A stretch of DNA of 25,274 bases from Pseudomonadota bacterium. GTDB lineage: Bacteria > Pseudomonadota > Gammaproteobacteria > Arenicellales > UBA868. Positions 6,687-14,656 of this stretch are shown piece by piece (the first letter of the stretch is position 1; every line of letters begins with the position of its first letter). Under the pieces are notes generated by a model. It was given only the letters and a program-made list of their open reading frames with translations, made no database searches and was not told the DNA's origin. The stretch covers positions 1 through 25,274 of the forward strand of contig JABJIU010000247.1 in assembly GCA_018661145.1 (NCBI GenBank), given 5' to 3'. Position numbers and translations under genes: made by a program.

Positions 6687-7856
6687 GTGAACGGTGAATC
6701 TGTTTTATTTTCCATATTCCTGATCTTTACCGGGGCGGCACTGCTTGCCACGGTCGCCCTTTTTGCCCGGCAGTCCCTGCTGGTTGCCTACATTGCACTC
6801 GGTGTTCTTGCGGGGCCATCTGTTACGGGTCTGGTTACAGATCCGCATCTGATTGCTGACCTTGCCCACATCGGGATCATCTTTTTATTGTTTCTGCTAG
6901 GCCTGGATCTTTCACCCCGCAAACTCCTTGGTCAGATGCGCGAGGCCATTGGGGTCACCCTGATCAGTTCCATGGTCTTTGCCCTTCTGGGTTACGGGGT
7001 GGCGGCGGCGGCGGGACTTTCGCGAACCGACTGCCTGCTGGTCGGCATGGCCAGCACGCTTTCCAGCACGATCATCGGCCTGAAACTCCTCCCAACGACG
7101 GTACTGCACCACCGCCATGCCGGAGAAGTCATCATCAGTATTCTCCTGCTGCAGGATCTGCTCGCAGTAGGCGCACTGCTGCTGGTCGATACTCTGGCGG
7201 CAGAGTCGATACCTTGGCTTCGAGTGGGGTTAGAGTTCGCTGGCCTCCCGATACTCTTTGTCGGCGGGTTGCTGGCGGAGAGATGGGTACTGCGGCCGCT
7301 CTTTGTGCGCTTCGACAAGGTCGGCGAGTATGTTTTTCTGCTGTCGCTGGGCTGGTGCCTGGGCTTTGCTCAATTGGCGCAAAGCCTCAGCCTTTCCTAT
7401 GAGATCGGCGCCTTCATCGGCGGTATCACACTGGCCAACAGCCCCATCGCGCCTTTTATTGCTGAAAGCCTTCGGCCGTTGCGGGACTTCTTTCTGGTGA
7501 TGTTCTTCTTCGCGCTCGGCGCGGGCTTCGATCTAGCCGGCGCGATGGTGGTATGGCCAGCGGCGTTGGCGTTGGCGGCAGGAATACTCCTAATCAAGCC
7601 GGTAACTTACCGTACACTCCTTAAAAAGTTTGGCGAGAGCAATGTCCTGGCTGGTGAGGCCGGCGTCAGGATGGGCCAGATGAGTGAGTTTTCCTTATTG
7701 CTGGTTGCCGTTGCGATACAGGCACAGGCCATGAGTCAGGAGGCCGCCAACCTTGTCCAGCTGGCGACACTGATCACGTTCGTGGTGTCGTCGGCGTTTG
7801 TTGTGCTACGTTACCCTACCCCCATCTCCTTGTCGGAACGACTTCGGCGCGACTAG
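6687..7856 (+). CDS. Kef-type CPA2 monovalent cation:proton antiporter, transport domain only
   Basis: This hydrophobic protein of about 389 aa is inferred to have 11-13 membrane segments of the Na+/H+ exchanger fold. Typical stretches are LVAYIALGVLAGPSVTGL, IGIIFLLFLLGLDLSP (the hallmark of the CPA2 family) and FIGGITLANSPIAPFIAESL. It ends shortly after the last hydrophobic segments. The cytosolic TrkA-N/RCK nucleotide-binding domain of KefB and KefC is absent, so any regulation must come from elsewhere. The GTG at 6687 is chosen because GGGAGGGG lies about 10 bases upstream; the frame also has a TTG at 6669. The ion (K+ or Na+) cannot be assigned. It is probably co-transcribed with the thioredoxin-like gene and converges on gpmA, with 10 bases between stops. 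Confidence 0.85.
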   Translation: MNGESVLFSIFLIFTGAALLATVALFARQSLLVAYIALGVLAGPSVTGLVTDPHLIADLAHIGIIFLLFLLGLDLSPRKLLGQMREAIGVTLISSMVFALLGYGVAAAAGLSRTDCLLVGMASTLSSTIIGLKLLPTTVLHHRHAGEVIISILLLQDLLAVGALLLVDTLAAESIPWLRVGLEFAGLPILFVGGLLAERWVLRPLFVRFDKVGEYVFLLSLGWCLGFAQLAQSLSLSYEIGAFIGGITLANSPIAPFIAESLRPLRDFFLVMFFFALGAGFDLAGAMVVWPAALALAAGILLIKPVTYRTLLKKFGESNVLAGEAGVRMGQMSEFSLLLVAVAIQAQAMSQEAANLVQLATLITFVVSSAFVVLRYPTPISLSERLRRD

Positions 7857-7857
7857 C

Positions 7858-7899
7858 GGCCTCTACCTAACGTTCTGATTGAGAGGAGGCCTGGTTTTT
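7858..7899 (+). terminator. Weak candidate terminator after the antiporter gene
   Basis: GGCCTC (7858-7863) can pair with GAGGCC (7886-7891), and GGTTTTT follows. The loop of about 22 nt is long and the stem is short, so a functional intrinsic terminator is doubtful. It overlaps the 3' end of gpmA on the other strand. Confidence 0.25.
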
Positions 7900-8616
7900 C
7901 ACTTCACTGACCGCGGCGCTGAGGGCGGCTTCGTCAGCCAGGTATTCATGATCGACGACCTCAAGTGCGTCGTTCAGACGGAAGACCAGCGGGATACCGG
8001 TAGGGATGTTGTACTGCATGATCTCGTCTTCACTCAGGCCCTGAAGAAATTTCACCATCGCGCGCAGACTGTTGCCATGCGCAACGACCAGCACCCTGCG
8101 ATCAGCCTTAAGTTCTGGCGCCAACCGCTCCTCCCACCATTTGGTCACCCGTTCCAGGGTATCTGCCAATGACTCGGTATCCGGCAGTCGCGCGATGCCA
8201 GAATATTTGGGATCTTGCGACGGATGTTGGGGATCATCTGCCTCGAGTGCAGGGGGACGAATGGCATAACCGCGGCGCCACTTGAGCACCTGATCATCGC
8301 CATGCCGGAGCGCGGTTTCTTTTTTGTCGAGACCCTGCAACGCCCCGTAGTGCCGTTCATTCAGTCGCCAGTCCGTTTTAACCGGAAGATGCATCTGGTC
8401 CATTTCATCCAGGATCAGCCACAGCGTACGGATTGAGCGCTTGAGTAGCGAAGTCATGGCGACATCGAAGCGGTAACCTTTTGCCAGCATCGTCTTGCCA
8501 GCATCACGGGCTTCGCGCAGGCCCCTGTCAGATAAGTCCACATCCACCCATCCCGTAAACCGGTTTTCAAGATTCCATATGCTCTGGCCATGGCGTATCA
8601 GTACTAATTCCTTCAT
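7867..8616 (-). CDS. gpmA: 2,3-bisphosphoglycerate-dependent phosphoglycerate mutase
   Basis: This enzyme interconverts 3- and 2-phosphoglycerate in glycolysis and gluconeogenesis through a phosphohistidine. The 249-aa protein has the catalytic RHGQSIWN (residues 8-15, His9 the phosphorylated residue), NRFTGWVDVDLS (18-29), LNERHYGALQG (85-95, Glu87) and VVAHGNSLRA (177-186, His180). Length equals that of E. coli GpmA. ATG at 8616 is chosen; an in-frame TTG five codons upstream is less likely. The gene stands alone, converges on the antiporter gene, and is divergent from the YfhO-like gene across a 423-bp gap. It shares an 11-base leader element with that gene. Confidence 0.95.
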   Translation of the reverse strand: MKELVLIRHGQSIWNLENRFTGWVDVDLSDRGLREARDAGKTMLAKGYRFDVAMTSLLKRSIRTLWLILDEMDQMHLPVKTDWRLNERHYGALQGLDKKETALRHGDDQVLKWRRGYAIRPPALEADDPQHPSQDPKYSGIARLPDTESLADTLERVTKWWEERLAPELKADRRVLVVAHGNSLRAMVKFLQGLSEDEIMQYNIPTGIPLVFRLNDALEVVDHEYLADEAALSAAVSEVKNQASSQSER

Positions 8617-8650
8617 AGCATCACGTTCCAATTGTTACGTTGCAGATGTT

Positions 8651-8661
8651 ACCAGCCCTCA
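8651..8661 (-). repeat. 11-base leader element, gpmA copy
   Basis: Read in the gpmA direction the sequence is TGAGGGCTGGT, ending 34 bases before the gpmA ATG. It is identical to the copy upstream of the YfhO-like gene and lies in the same orientation relative to its gene. Confidence 0.4.
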
Positions 8662-8891
8662 TACAAAGCGTGCGCATGCAGGGTGGGACGTGTCATCAAG
8701 CCCACGTTGGATTGAACCACGGACGTTCAGCAAGCTCCAGATACCATTAGCTGACGATCGGCCTTGTACGACTATGATGATTTCGGTTGCCGGATTTATC
8801 CCACCCATTGTGACGCTCAGGATTGCACATCCTAAGCTCAGGGGACAGTCATAACCCGTGTTTGTTTAGGAATGATCTCCGGCGACTCCGG

Positions 8892-8897
8892 TATACT
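8892..8897 (+). promoter_or_regulatory. Candidate -10 box for the YfhO-like gene
   Basis: TATACT matches the sigma70 -10 consensus at 5 of 6 positions. No convincing -35 lies 16-18 bp upstream; TTGTTT at 8862-8867 is 24 bp away. If used, it would give a leader of about 135 nt that includes the 11-base element at 8988-8998. Confidence 0.25.
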
Positions 8898-8987
8898 GGG
8901 CTCATCTCGTCCCGCGCTCTGTGCTCCCCGACCTGGCCGCACCTTACTGAAATCGTGACCAATTCAACATCGTCTACGTTCCTCTTG

Positions 8988-8998
8988 TGAGGGCTGGT
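8988..8998 (+). repeat. 11-base leader element, YfhO-like copy
   Basis: TGAGGGCTGGT ends 41 bases before the ATG at 9040 and is preceded by CTCTTG. The gpmA copy is preceded by CTTTGTA, so similarity extends a little upstream if a small gap is allowed. Confidence 0.4.
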
Positions 8999-9039
8999 GT
9001 GAATAAGAGCGGAAATAGAGTCCACAAGGCTCTAATTGA

Positions 9040-11535
9040 ATGGTAAATAAAACACGGTCTAGCTCCTGCTCCAAGTGGCTACACGCTTTGTGCGCCGGGT
9101 TTTTCGTCGTACTCGCGACCGGTTATCTCCACGATGTGCTGTTTCAGGATAAACACCTCAGCGCATTTGATTTCATTCTGAACAAGCCCGTCTGGCAAGC
9201 AGAGCGGGGTCCGCATCTAGTCAATAATGGGGTACTCGCTGACTCGCCGACCGCACACTATCCTTACAGGAGAATTTTCTGGGATAACTTGCGGGAAGGC
9301 AGAAACACCGATTACTTACCGCACATTCTTACCGGCCAACCGTCAAACGGCCAGGGTACTGGGGCCTTCGTCACCAGCTTTTTTCAGTTGTTCATGGACG
9401 TGCCAAACGCTCTGGACTGGAGCACATGGTTTAGATTGATTCTGGCGGGAATCTTCATGTACGCGCTCATGGTCTGGCTCGGCTGTCAGCCTGTGATCGC
9501 CGTTCTCGCAGGTGTCGCCTGGACCTATAACACCCATCAACTGGCCTGGTTGCTTTTCCCTCAACACCTTGCGGCCCAGCTATGGATTCCGTTGGTCTTC
9601 CTGCTCAACTTCAAACTCATTCGGGATGGCCCCGATTGGCCATCCTTACTTGCTCTCATACTGAGCGTCGTGCTTTTCTATAGCAGCGGTTACACCCAGA
9701 TCGCACTGTACAGTTTTATCTTTTTAGGCTTGTTCAACAGCGTTTACCTATGGCTGGCAAAGGAAACGGTTCGCACAAAGTGGCGGCGTTGGGCCATTAT
9801 TCACGGGCTTTATCTCGGCACCGCCCTATTACTTGTTCCGGATGTGATGTCTCAGTGGGCAGAGATAAATGAGGGTTTGCGCGGCGCGCAACCATTCCGT
9901 TACCTCGGCCTAGGGAGTGTGCCTCTGCTTAAGTCGCTGCTGATGCTGCCAGCAGACGGACTGCCGCATTCGTTGGACATTGTGAGATTCATGTTCCCGC
10001 ATTATCTGGAGCTAGGACTCTCGGCACCTGGCCTCAAGGAGATCTACAACACCAACGTTGTTGAATTCATGGCCTTTTTTGGTCTCATCGTTCTTTACCT
10101 CACGCTTTACGGAATCTGTGGCGGACTGCGCCGCCGCAGCCGCCTGGTGTGGGCTCTGGGCATAACGTTGTTCTTTGTCTTTGCTTTGTTCAACAGCAAT
10201 CCGCTGATCGTTGGGCTGGTCAACCTGATACCCGCGGGAGGTGCTGGCCAGTTCGACCGCTTCATAACGCTCATCATCTTCACCTGCATTGTGCTTAGCG
10301 GCCTCGGCCTCAGATATTTTCTTGAAGATAGAAAAACCCATGATCTGGTCTGGGCGGCTGTGCCGGGTATCCTCCTTCTGGTATGGATTGGCATTGCCAA
10401 ACTGCACTACGATGCGATTGTCAATCTGTGGTCCTTTATTCCACCAATGGTGGTTCTCGCGATTTTCATCGTCGTCGGCCACTCGCTTGCACGGAAAAAC
10501 TTGGGGAACCTGGTTGGCGTTATCGCCATTGGGTTCACGCTATGTGAGTTGTTTCCTGCCATGTATGGGTTCAATACACGGCTTGATGCGAAAAATCATT
10601 TCCCAACAAATTCGATCATCACTGCTATTCAGAAGACACCGGGTGATTTCCGTACAGCAATAATCATGAGCAACACCTCGTACCATCACAACATCTTCAG
10701 CTACTACAAATTGGCGACGATAGGAGGCTACGCCACCACGGTACGAAACCGATACGTCAAATTCCTCCGGGAAGCCTACGAAGATGTCGCGGTTACCGCC
10801 AACGGTATTGTTTTCCTGATGCATCACCATCCCGAGATTCTTCGCCTGCTGAATACCAGATTTATCGTTTCCGATATTCCTGTAGCCAGCGACCGAGTTC
10901 GGAAAGTCTTCGCCAACGAAGCCAATGCCCTCTACGAGATTACAGACCCGTTGGACCGTGTTTACTGCGGAACTGACCAACTGGTGGTGCCCAAGACAGC
11001 CGCGATTCCGAGAAAGCTGTCGGAGGCGGCTACCACCTATGATCGGCCGATCCTGGTTACCGCTCCGCTGGTTGATGAGAGCAAATTGACTGACAACTGC
11101 TCCATCTCAGATTTGAAGGTTTACCAGGGCAGAATTGAGTTTCACGCTACGTCTGATGAGCCAACACTCATCTTCATAGCAGCCAACCATCACAACAACT
11201 GGCGCGCGCGCGTAGATGGAGCGCGGACCAAGATCAGCGCCGGCAACTACGCCTTCATGGTTGTTCAGGTACCGGCCGGATCCAACAATGTGCAACTCCA
11301 GTACACCGATCAAAAACTCTTTCTGGGGGCGCTTTTGCTTATCGGGTTCGGGCTGTTTGTACTCGGCTACGCGTTGCTAGCGGTGAACCCGCTCTGGCGA
11401 AAGATCTTATTTGCACTTTGTGCATTAATGCTCATTGGGAAAAACGCCCTGTCTGTACCGGGTCTTAAAAATATAGAGATCTCTGAGAGAGAGACCGCCG
11501 TAGAACTTCGGGTCGAGGATCCGAACCCGTCATAA
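9040..11535 (+). CDS. YfhO-family polytopic membrane protein
   Basis: This 831-aa protein has a membrane segment near residues 14-35, then the family signature VLADSPTAHYPYRRIFW (residues 65-81) in a predicted extracytoplasmic loop. A series of hydrophobic segments follows to about residue 500. A long soluble domain comes next, then two closing membrane segments (LFLGALLLIGFGLFVLGYAL and a second just after it). The soluble part contains ANHHNNWRARVDG and NYAFMVVQVPAG, typical of the YfhO C-terminal beta domain. YfhO proteins are GT-C-like integral membrane proteins; some act in glycosylation of lipoteichoic acid or other surface polymers. No partner transferase is adjacent, so the substrate is open. 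AAGG lies 10 bases before the ATG. Its stop is 2 bases from the rdgB stop on the other strand. Confidence 0.8.
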   Translation: MVNKTRSSSCSKWLHALCAGFFVVLATGYLHDVLFQDKHLSAFDFILNKPVWQAERGPHLVNNGVLADSPTAHYPYRRIFWDNLREGRNTDYLPHILTGQPSNGQGTGAFVTSFFQLFMDVPNALDWSTWFRLILAGIFMYALMVWLGCQPVIAVLAGVAWTYNTHQLAWLLFPQHLAAQLWIPLVFLLNFKLIRDGPDWPSLLALILSVVLFYSSGYTQIALYSFIFLGLFNSVYLWLAKETVRTKWRRWAIIHGLYLGTALLLVPDVMSQWAEINEGLRGAQPFRYLGLGSVPLLKSLLMLPADGLPHSLDIVRFMFPHYLELGLSAPGLKEIYNTNVVEFMAFFGLIVLYLTLYGICGGLRRRSRLVWALGITLFFVFALFNSNPLIVGLVNLIPAGGAGQFDRFITLIIFTCIVLSGLGLRYFLEDRKTHDLVWAAVPGILLLVWIGIAKLHYDAIVNLWSFIPPMVVLAIFIVVGHSLARKNLGNLVGVIAIGFTLCELFPAMYGFNTRLDAKNHFPTNSIITAIQKTPGDFRTAIIMSNTSYHHNIFSYYKLATIGGYATTVRNRYVKFLREAYEDVAVTANGIVFLMHHHPEILRLLNTRFIVSDIPVASDRVRKVFANEANALYEITDPLDRVYCGTDQLVVPKTAAIPRKLSEAATTYDRPILVTAPLVDESKLTDNCSISDLKVYQGRIEFHATSDEPTLIFIAANHHNNWRARVDGARTKISAGNYAFMVVQVPAGSNNVQLQYTDQKLFLGALLLIGFGLFVLGYALLAVNPLWRKILFALCALMLIGKNALSVPGLKNIEISERETAVELRVEDPNPS

Positions 11536-11537
11536 AT

Positions 11538-12146
11538 TCACAAATTACCTGCGCTTTCCTTCAGCCGATCAACCAGTAGCCGAAGTGCGCGGGCTCGGTG
11601 GCTCAGCATGTTCTTGCGAGCGGGGCTGAGTTCGGCTGCCGTGCAGTTTTCTTCCGGGACCCAGAATACCGGATCGTAGCCAAAACCGTTCTCACCGCTG
11701 AGTGAGGCGGTGATGCACCCCGACCAGATCCCCTCGCAGATCAGTGGGGCGGGATCATCTGCCTGCCGAAGGTAGACCATCAGGCAGCGGAATCGGGCCT
11801 GTCGTTCCTCCGAAGGTACATCCACCAACTGGGAGAGCATCTTGGAGACGTTCTCCGAATCACTGGCGCGTTCCCCGGCAAAACGCGCCGAGTAGACTCC
11901 TGGAGCGCCACCCAGTGCGTCCACTTCGATGCCCGAGTCATCCGCGATGGCGGGGTGTCCTGTCTGCCGGGCAGCGTTACGCGCCTTCAGAATCGCATTT
12001 TCAACAAACGTCTCGCCGGTCTCTTCGGCAGGCGTGACACCAAGCGCGCCCTGGCCAACCACAGAGAAGCCGCTCTCTGACAGCAGGGAGATTAACTCCC
12101 GGAGTTTTCCCTGGTTATCCGAGGCCAATACGAGCTGACGGGTCAC
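11538..12146 (-). CDS. rdgB: RdgB/HAM1 XTP/dITP pyrophosphatase
   Basis: This house-cleaning enzyme hydrolyses deaminated purine triphosphates (dITP, XTP) to monophosphates, keeping hypoxanthine and xanthine out of DNA. The 202-aa protein shows VLASDNQGKLREL (residues 6-18), ETGETFVENAILKA (42-55), IADDSGIEVDALGGAPGVYS (67-86), GFGYDPVF and LSHRARAL, covering the whole family. The start is GTG at 12146, sharing one base with the rph stop (TAGTG), so translation is probably coupled to rph. The rph-rdgB-hemW neighbourhood is common in gammaproteobacteria. Here hemW is nearby but in a separate, divergent operon. Confidence 0.95.
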   Translation of the reverse strand: MTRQLVLASDNQGKLRELISLLSESGFSVVGQGALGVTPAEETGETFVENAILKARNAARQTGHPAIADDSGIEVDALGGAPGVYSARFAGERASDSENVSKMLSQLVDVPSEERQARFRCLMVYLRQADDPAPLICEGIWSGCITASLSGENGFGYDPVFWVPEENCTAAELSPARKNMLSHRARALRLLVDRLKESAGNL

Positions 12147-12868
12147 TAGGGCGCCTCTCGAGCAAGGCGCTGCAACCGTATCAGCTCCCCGGTGCCTTTG
12201 ATAGCGGCAGCGGTCATGTTCGTCATCTCGGTCTCGTTAAACGGGCTGTGTTCAGCGGTTCCCTGAATCTCAATGAAACAACTCTGGTCGTTCATCACGA
12301 AATTCATATCGGTATCGGCAGTGCTATCCTCAGCATAGTCCAGATCCAGAAGGACCTCGCCCTGTTTGAGCCCAACCGAGACAGAGGCGATCTGACGCAG
12401 TGGCACAGGCGCCTCGAGCAAACCATCCTGACACAGGCGGTCCAGCGCATCAGCAAGCGCCACCCAGGCACCGGTGATCGACGCCGTACGCGTACCTCCA
12501 TCTGCCTGGAGCACGTCACAGTCGAGCGTGATGGTCCTCTCTCCAAGTGCTTTCAGATCTAAAGCCGCTCGCAGTGAACGACCTATCAGTCTCTGGATCT
12601 CCAGAGTTCGTCCTCCCTGCTTTCCACGCGCGGCCTCGCGCGCCATCCGTTCACCCGTCGCGCGGGGGAGCATCCCGTATTCCGCCGTGATCCAACCCTG
12701 CTGGCTGCCTTTGAGAAACCTCGGTACGCGCTCTTCGACGCTTGCCATGCACAGTACCCGGGTGTCTCCGAACTCCACCAGCACCGAACCCTCAGCATGA
12801 CAGTTATAAGATCGGGAGAAGCGCACAGGTCGCAACTCATCTGGGCGTCGGTTATTCGCTCTGGCCAT
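12146..12868 (-). CDS. rph: Ribonuclease PH
   Basis: This phosphorolytic 3'-5' exoribonuclease trims tRNA 3' ends and acts in RNA turnover. The 240-aa protein has RPDELRPVRF (residues 8-17), GGRTLEIQRLIGRSLR (85-100) with the phosphate-contacting arginine, DCDVLQADGGTRTASITG (116-133) and the acidic stretch LDYAEDSTADTDMNFV. It is intact, with no C-terminal frameshift of the kind known in E. coli K-12. ATG at 12868 is preceded by AGAGGAAAATTG, a good ribosome-binding site; the frame also has a TTG one codon upstream. It lies 59 bases after the NUDIX gene and one base overlaps rdgB. Confidence 0.96.
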   Translation of the reverse strand: MARANNRRPDELRPVRFSRSYNCHAEGSVLVEFGDTRVLCMASVEERVPRFLKGSQQGWITAEYGMLPRATGERMAREAARGKQGGRTLEIQRLIGRSLRAALDLKALGERTITLDCDVLQADGGTRTASITGAWVALADALDRLCQDGLLEAPVPLRQIASVSVGLKQGEVLLDLDYAEDSTADTDMNFVMNDQSCFIEIQGTAEHSPFNETEMTNMTAAAIKGTGELIRLQRLAREAP

Positions 12869-12927
12869 CAATTTTCCTCTGTTGTGGTGTATTCTGACGA
12901 GGCAACGTGTCCTCGGATGTTGGGGGA

Positions 12928-13530
12928 TCAGCCAGGCGGTAGCGGATGTCCCAGTCTCGAGAAGAACTGCGTTAAAAACCGGTAGGTCAAACCCCAGATC
13001 ACCCGCGTATCGTCCTGAGCCAGAAATATACCGGGAAACAGCTTGTCACCTGCAGCAGGGTATCGCACCGATGTCCGCAGACCCGGGTCCAGAAGCTGGG
13101 ATAGGGGAATCTGCACAATCTCGGACACCTCGTAGTTTGGTTTAAGAACAGGCACCGCATCGACCACATAGACGAAACAGGAGATGACAAGATCAGCCGA
13201 GCGGCCACCATGGCGACCTCGCAAGTCCCCAAGGCGGCCCACCGATTGCGCCGGGCGAAGTTCGAGCCCGATCTCTTCATGGGTTTCGCGACACGCCGCA
13301 TCACCCGCTTCCAGGTCGCTGTCCTCGCGCCGCCCACCGGGAAACGCCATCTGCCCTGACCAGGGATCATCCGGGGAAGGCGCTCGCTGGATAAAAATGA
13401 TACTGGGGTCGTGTTCTGCCGCACCGCCATCCAGCACCAGCGCGACTTCTGCCCGGTGAGGGCTGGATTGCGGGTCAATTTCCGGCTGATGGCCCTGAAG
13501 ATGGTTCAGGATCTCGCCAACGGAAATCAC
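12928..13530 (-). CDS. NUDIX hydrolase, CoA pyrophosphatase (NudL/YeaB) type
   Basis: The 200-aa protein has a NUDIX box of the CoA-diphosphatase subtype: MAFPGGRREDSDLEAGD followed by ACRETHEEIGLEL, with the metal-binding RExxEE core intact. The N-terminal HRAEVALVL and IFIQRAPSPDDPWSGQMAF fit the same subtype, and so does the length. Family members cleave CoA and related dinucleotides into 3'-phospho-AMP and phosphopantetheine derivatives. Exact substrate preference cannot be read from sequence. The start is GTG at 13530, overlapping the stop of the upstream outer-membrane protein as GTGA; a TTG one codon upstream is the alternative. It precedes rph and rdgB in what looks like one operon of nucleotide and RNA housekeeping. 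Confidence 0.88.
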   Translation of the reverse strand: MISVGEILNHLQGHQPEIDPQSSPHRAEVALVLDGGAAEHDPSIIFIQRAPSPDDPWSGQMAFPGGRREDSDLEAGDAACRETHEEIGLELRPAQSVGRLGDLRGRHGGRSADLVISCFVYVVDAVPVLKPNYEVSEIVQIPLSQLLDPGLRTSVRYPAAGDKLFPGIFLAQDDTRVIWGLTYRFLTQFFSRLGHPLPPG

Positions 13531-14156
13531 CAATGAATACCGCCACCAACAAGAACACCATAACTCCCCTCACTTGCTGCGGAGCCAGTAATTGCCCCCG
13601 TATAGTCAGTGATCTGGTAGCGCCAACCCAGGCGAAGGTCCACAAAGGGAAACGGGTCCAACACGAGTCCTGTCTCAACTGAAATCGAGGAAAGATCCCG
13701 ACGCAACCCCAAGTCGCCCAGCGAGGGTGCCCATCCAGCCTCGGCATAGAAACGCAAAAAGCCGAGAACGCCGACACGGCCTTCCGCCATGATCCGGGCA
13801 CCCGATGCATCACCCTCAGCGCCGAAGCGGTTCTGCTCCCAGCCGAGTCCCACTGCGAGGAAGGTATTGTCGGTGACGTTCACCACCCGGTATTTGAAAT
13901 CGACCAGAGTCTGTTCATCGGGTGCCATACTGACGCTGTCTTCGCTGACTCGATAAAGCGCCGTGCGAAGGCCCCAGCGCTCACCCAGCCAAAGTTCCCC
14001 ATAACCCCCGGTCAACGGGGAATTGACCGAAGTATCCTGATAGTCATCAACAACCCAAGTGAACACGCCCACTTCACCATCAACCGGGCCCAACGCCTTC
14101 GCGGGAACCGTCACCAGCAAACCCGACATCAACATAGCGCGCGCGATACACTTCAC
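13527..14156 (-). CDS. Small outer-membrane beta-barrel protein
   Basis: The protein is 209 aa if begun at GTG 14156. That start gives a textbook signal peptide (MKCIARAMLMSGLLVTVPAKA, cleaved before LG). The mature part is a run of alternating hydrophobic/polar strands rich in Gly, Tyr and Trp (GGYGELWLGERWGLRTALYR, TFLAVGLGWEQNRFG, FVDLRLGWRYQITDYTGA) and ends in an aromatic residue (GGGIHW), as barrel proteins do for BAM recognition. Eight to ten strands would fit the length. No specific family was recognised. The frame is open to 14468, but that extension antiparallels hslR and is unlikely. An ATG at 14195 is possible. A TAAAAT -10-like box (complement of 14186-14191) favours the GTG start. 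Confidence 0.72.
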   Translation of the reverse strand: MKCIARAMLMSGLLVTVPAKALGPVDGEVGVFTWVVDDYQDTSVNSPLTGGYGELWLGERWGLRTALYRVSEDSVSMAPDEQTLVDFKYRVVNVTDNTFLAVGLGWEQNRFGAEGDASGARIMAEGRVGVLGFLRFYAEAGWAPSLGDLGLRRDLSSISVETGLVLDPFPFVDLRLGWRYQITDYTGAITGSAASEGSYGVLVGGGIHW

Positions 14157-14244
14157 GTATAGATACCTACAGTGGGAGAGTCGGAATTTTATCATCCGGC
14201 TTTTGCGCTCCGACATAATCCACTTTCCATGAAAGATCCTGACC

Positions 14245-14652
14245 ATGCCGGCTGGTGAACACGACAACGGTGTACGTCTTGACCGCTGGCTCTGGGCAAC
14301 ACGTTTTTTCAAAACCCGTACAGATGCCACCGACGCTATCCGTGCCGGCCATGTGCTGCTCAACGACCAGCGGACCCGCCCGGCGAAATCCGTCCGCTGC
14401 GACGACGTTCTGCGAATCCGTCGCAAGACGGTTGTGTATACCGTCACGATCTGCAACCTGATTGACAAACGGGTCTCACCGCAACTTGCGACTCAGGCCT
14501 ATGCTGAAGATCCGATAAGCATCCAGCGCCGCGCCGCGCTACGCCAGCAACTTCGCCTGCAACCCCACCCGGTCAGGGGGTCTAAGGGCAAGCCTGACAA
14601 GAAGGAACGCCGGCAACTGCAGCAGATACGCTATGTCAGTGGAGGCGAATGA
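14245..14652 (+). CDS. hslR: S4-domain RNA-binding heat-shock protein Hsp15
   Basis: This is a 135-aa basic protein with an N-terminal S4 (alpha-L) RNA-binding motif, VRLDRWLWATRFFKTRTDAT (residues 10-29), then AIRAGHVLLNDQRTRPAKSV (31-50) and VLRIRRKTVVYTV. A lysine- and arginine-rich tail follows (RGSKGKPDKKERRQLQ). Hsp15 binds 50S subunits that carry a stranded peptidyl-tRNA and helps recycle them. Length and architecture match E. coli HslR (133 aa). The start is ATG at 14245, with a weak ribosome-binding site. It opens a plus-strand operon; the hprA-like start lies 4 bases beyond its stop. Confidence 0.9.
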   Translation: MPAGEHDNGVRLDRWLWATRFFKTRTDATDAIRAGHVLLNDQRTRPAKSVRCDDVLRIRRKTVVYTVTICNLIDKRVSPQLATQAYAEDPISIQRRAALRQQLRLQPHPVRGSKGKPDKKERRQLQQIRYVSGGE

Positions 14653-14656
14653 TTGT

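Larger units (their letters stand above)
8617..9039. other. Divergent intergenic region between gpmA and the YfhO-like gene
   Basis: This is the only gap above 300 bases in the window. No open frame with family-like sequence, no tRNA cloverleaf and no strong intrinsic terminator is visible. It holds a TATACT -10-like box (8892-8897) and two copies of the 11-mer TGAGGGCTGGT, one in each gene's leader. A GC-rich stretch (8900-8950) has no clear structure by eye. The region presumably carries both promoters and their control sites. Confidence 0.6.

Noticed and set aside
8495..8854. 119-codon plus-strand open frame reaching into the gpmA/YfhO gap
   Set aside because: It mostly mirrors gpmA, has Ser/Arg/Pro-rich shadow composition, no ribosome-binding site and no recognisable family.
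10012..10482. 156-codon minus-strand open frame within the YfhO-like gene
   Set aside because: Composition (Asp, Glu, Asn and Gln-rich) is what the complement of a hydrophobic membrane protein yields. The plus-strand frame is clearly the gene.
13527..14468. 313-codon version of the outer-membrane protein
   Set aside because: The first 100 or so codons run antisense through hslR, lack a membrane-protein character, and would bury the evident signal peptide in the middle of the chain.
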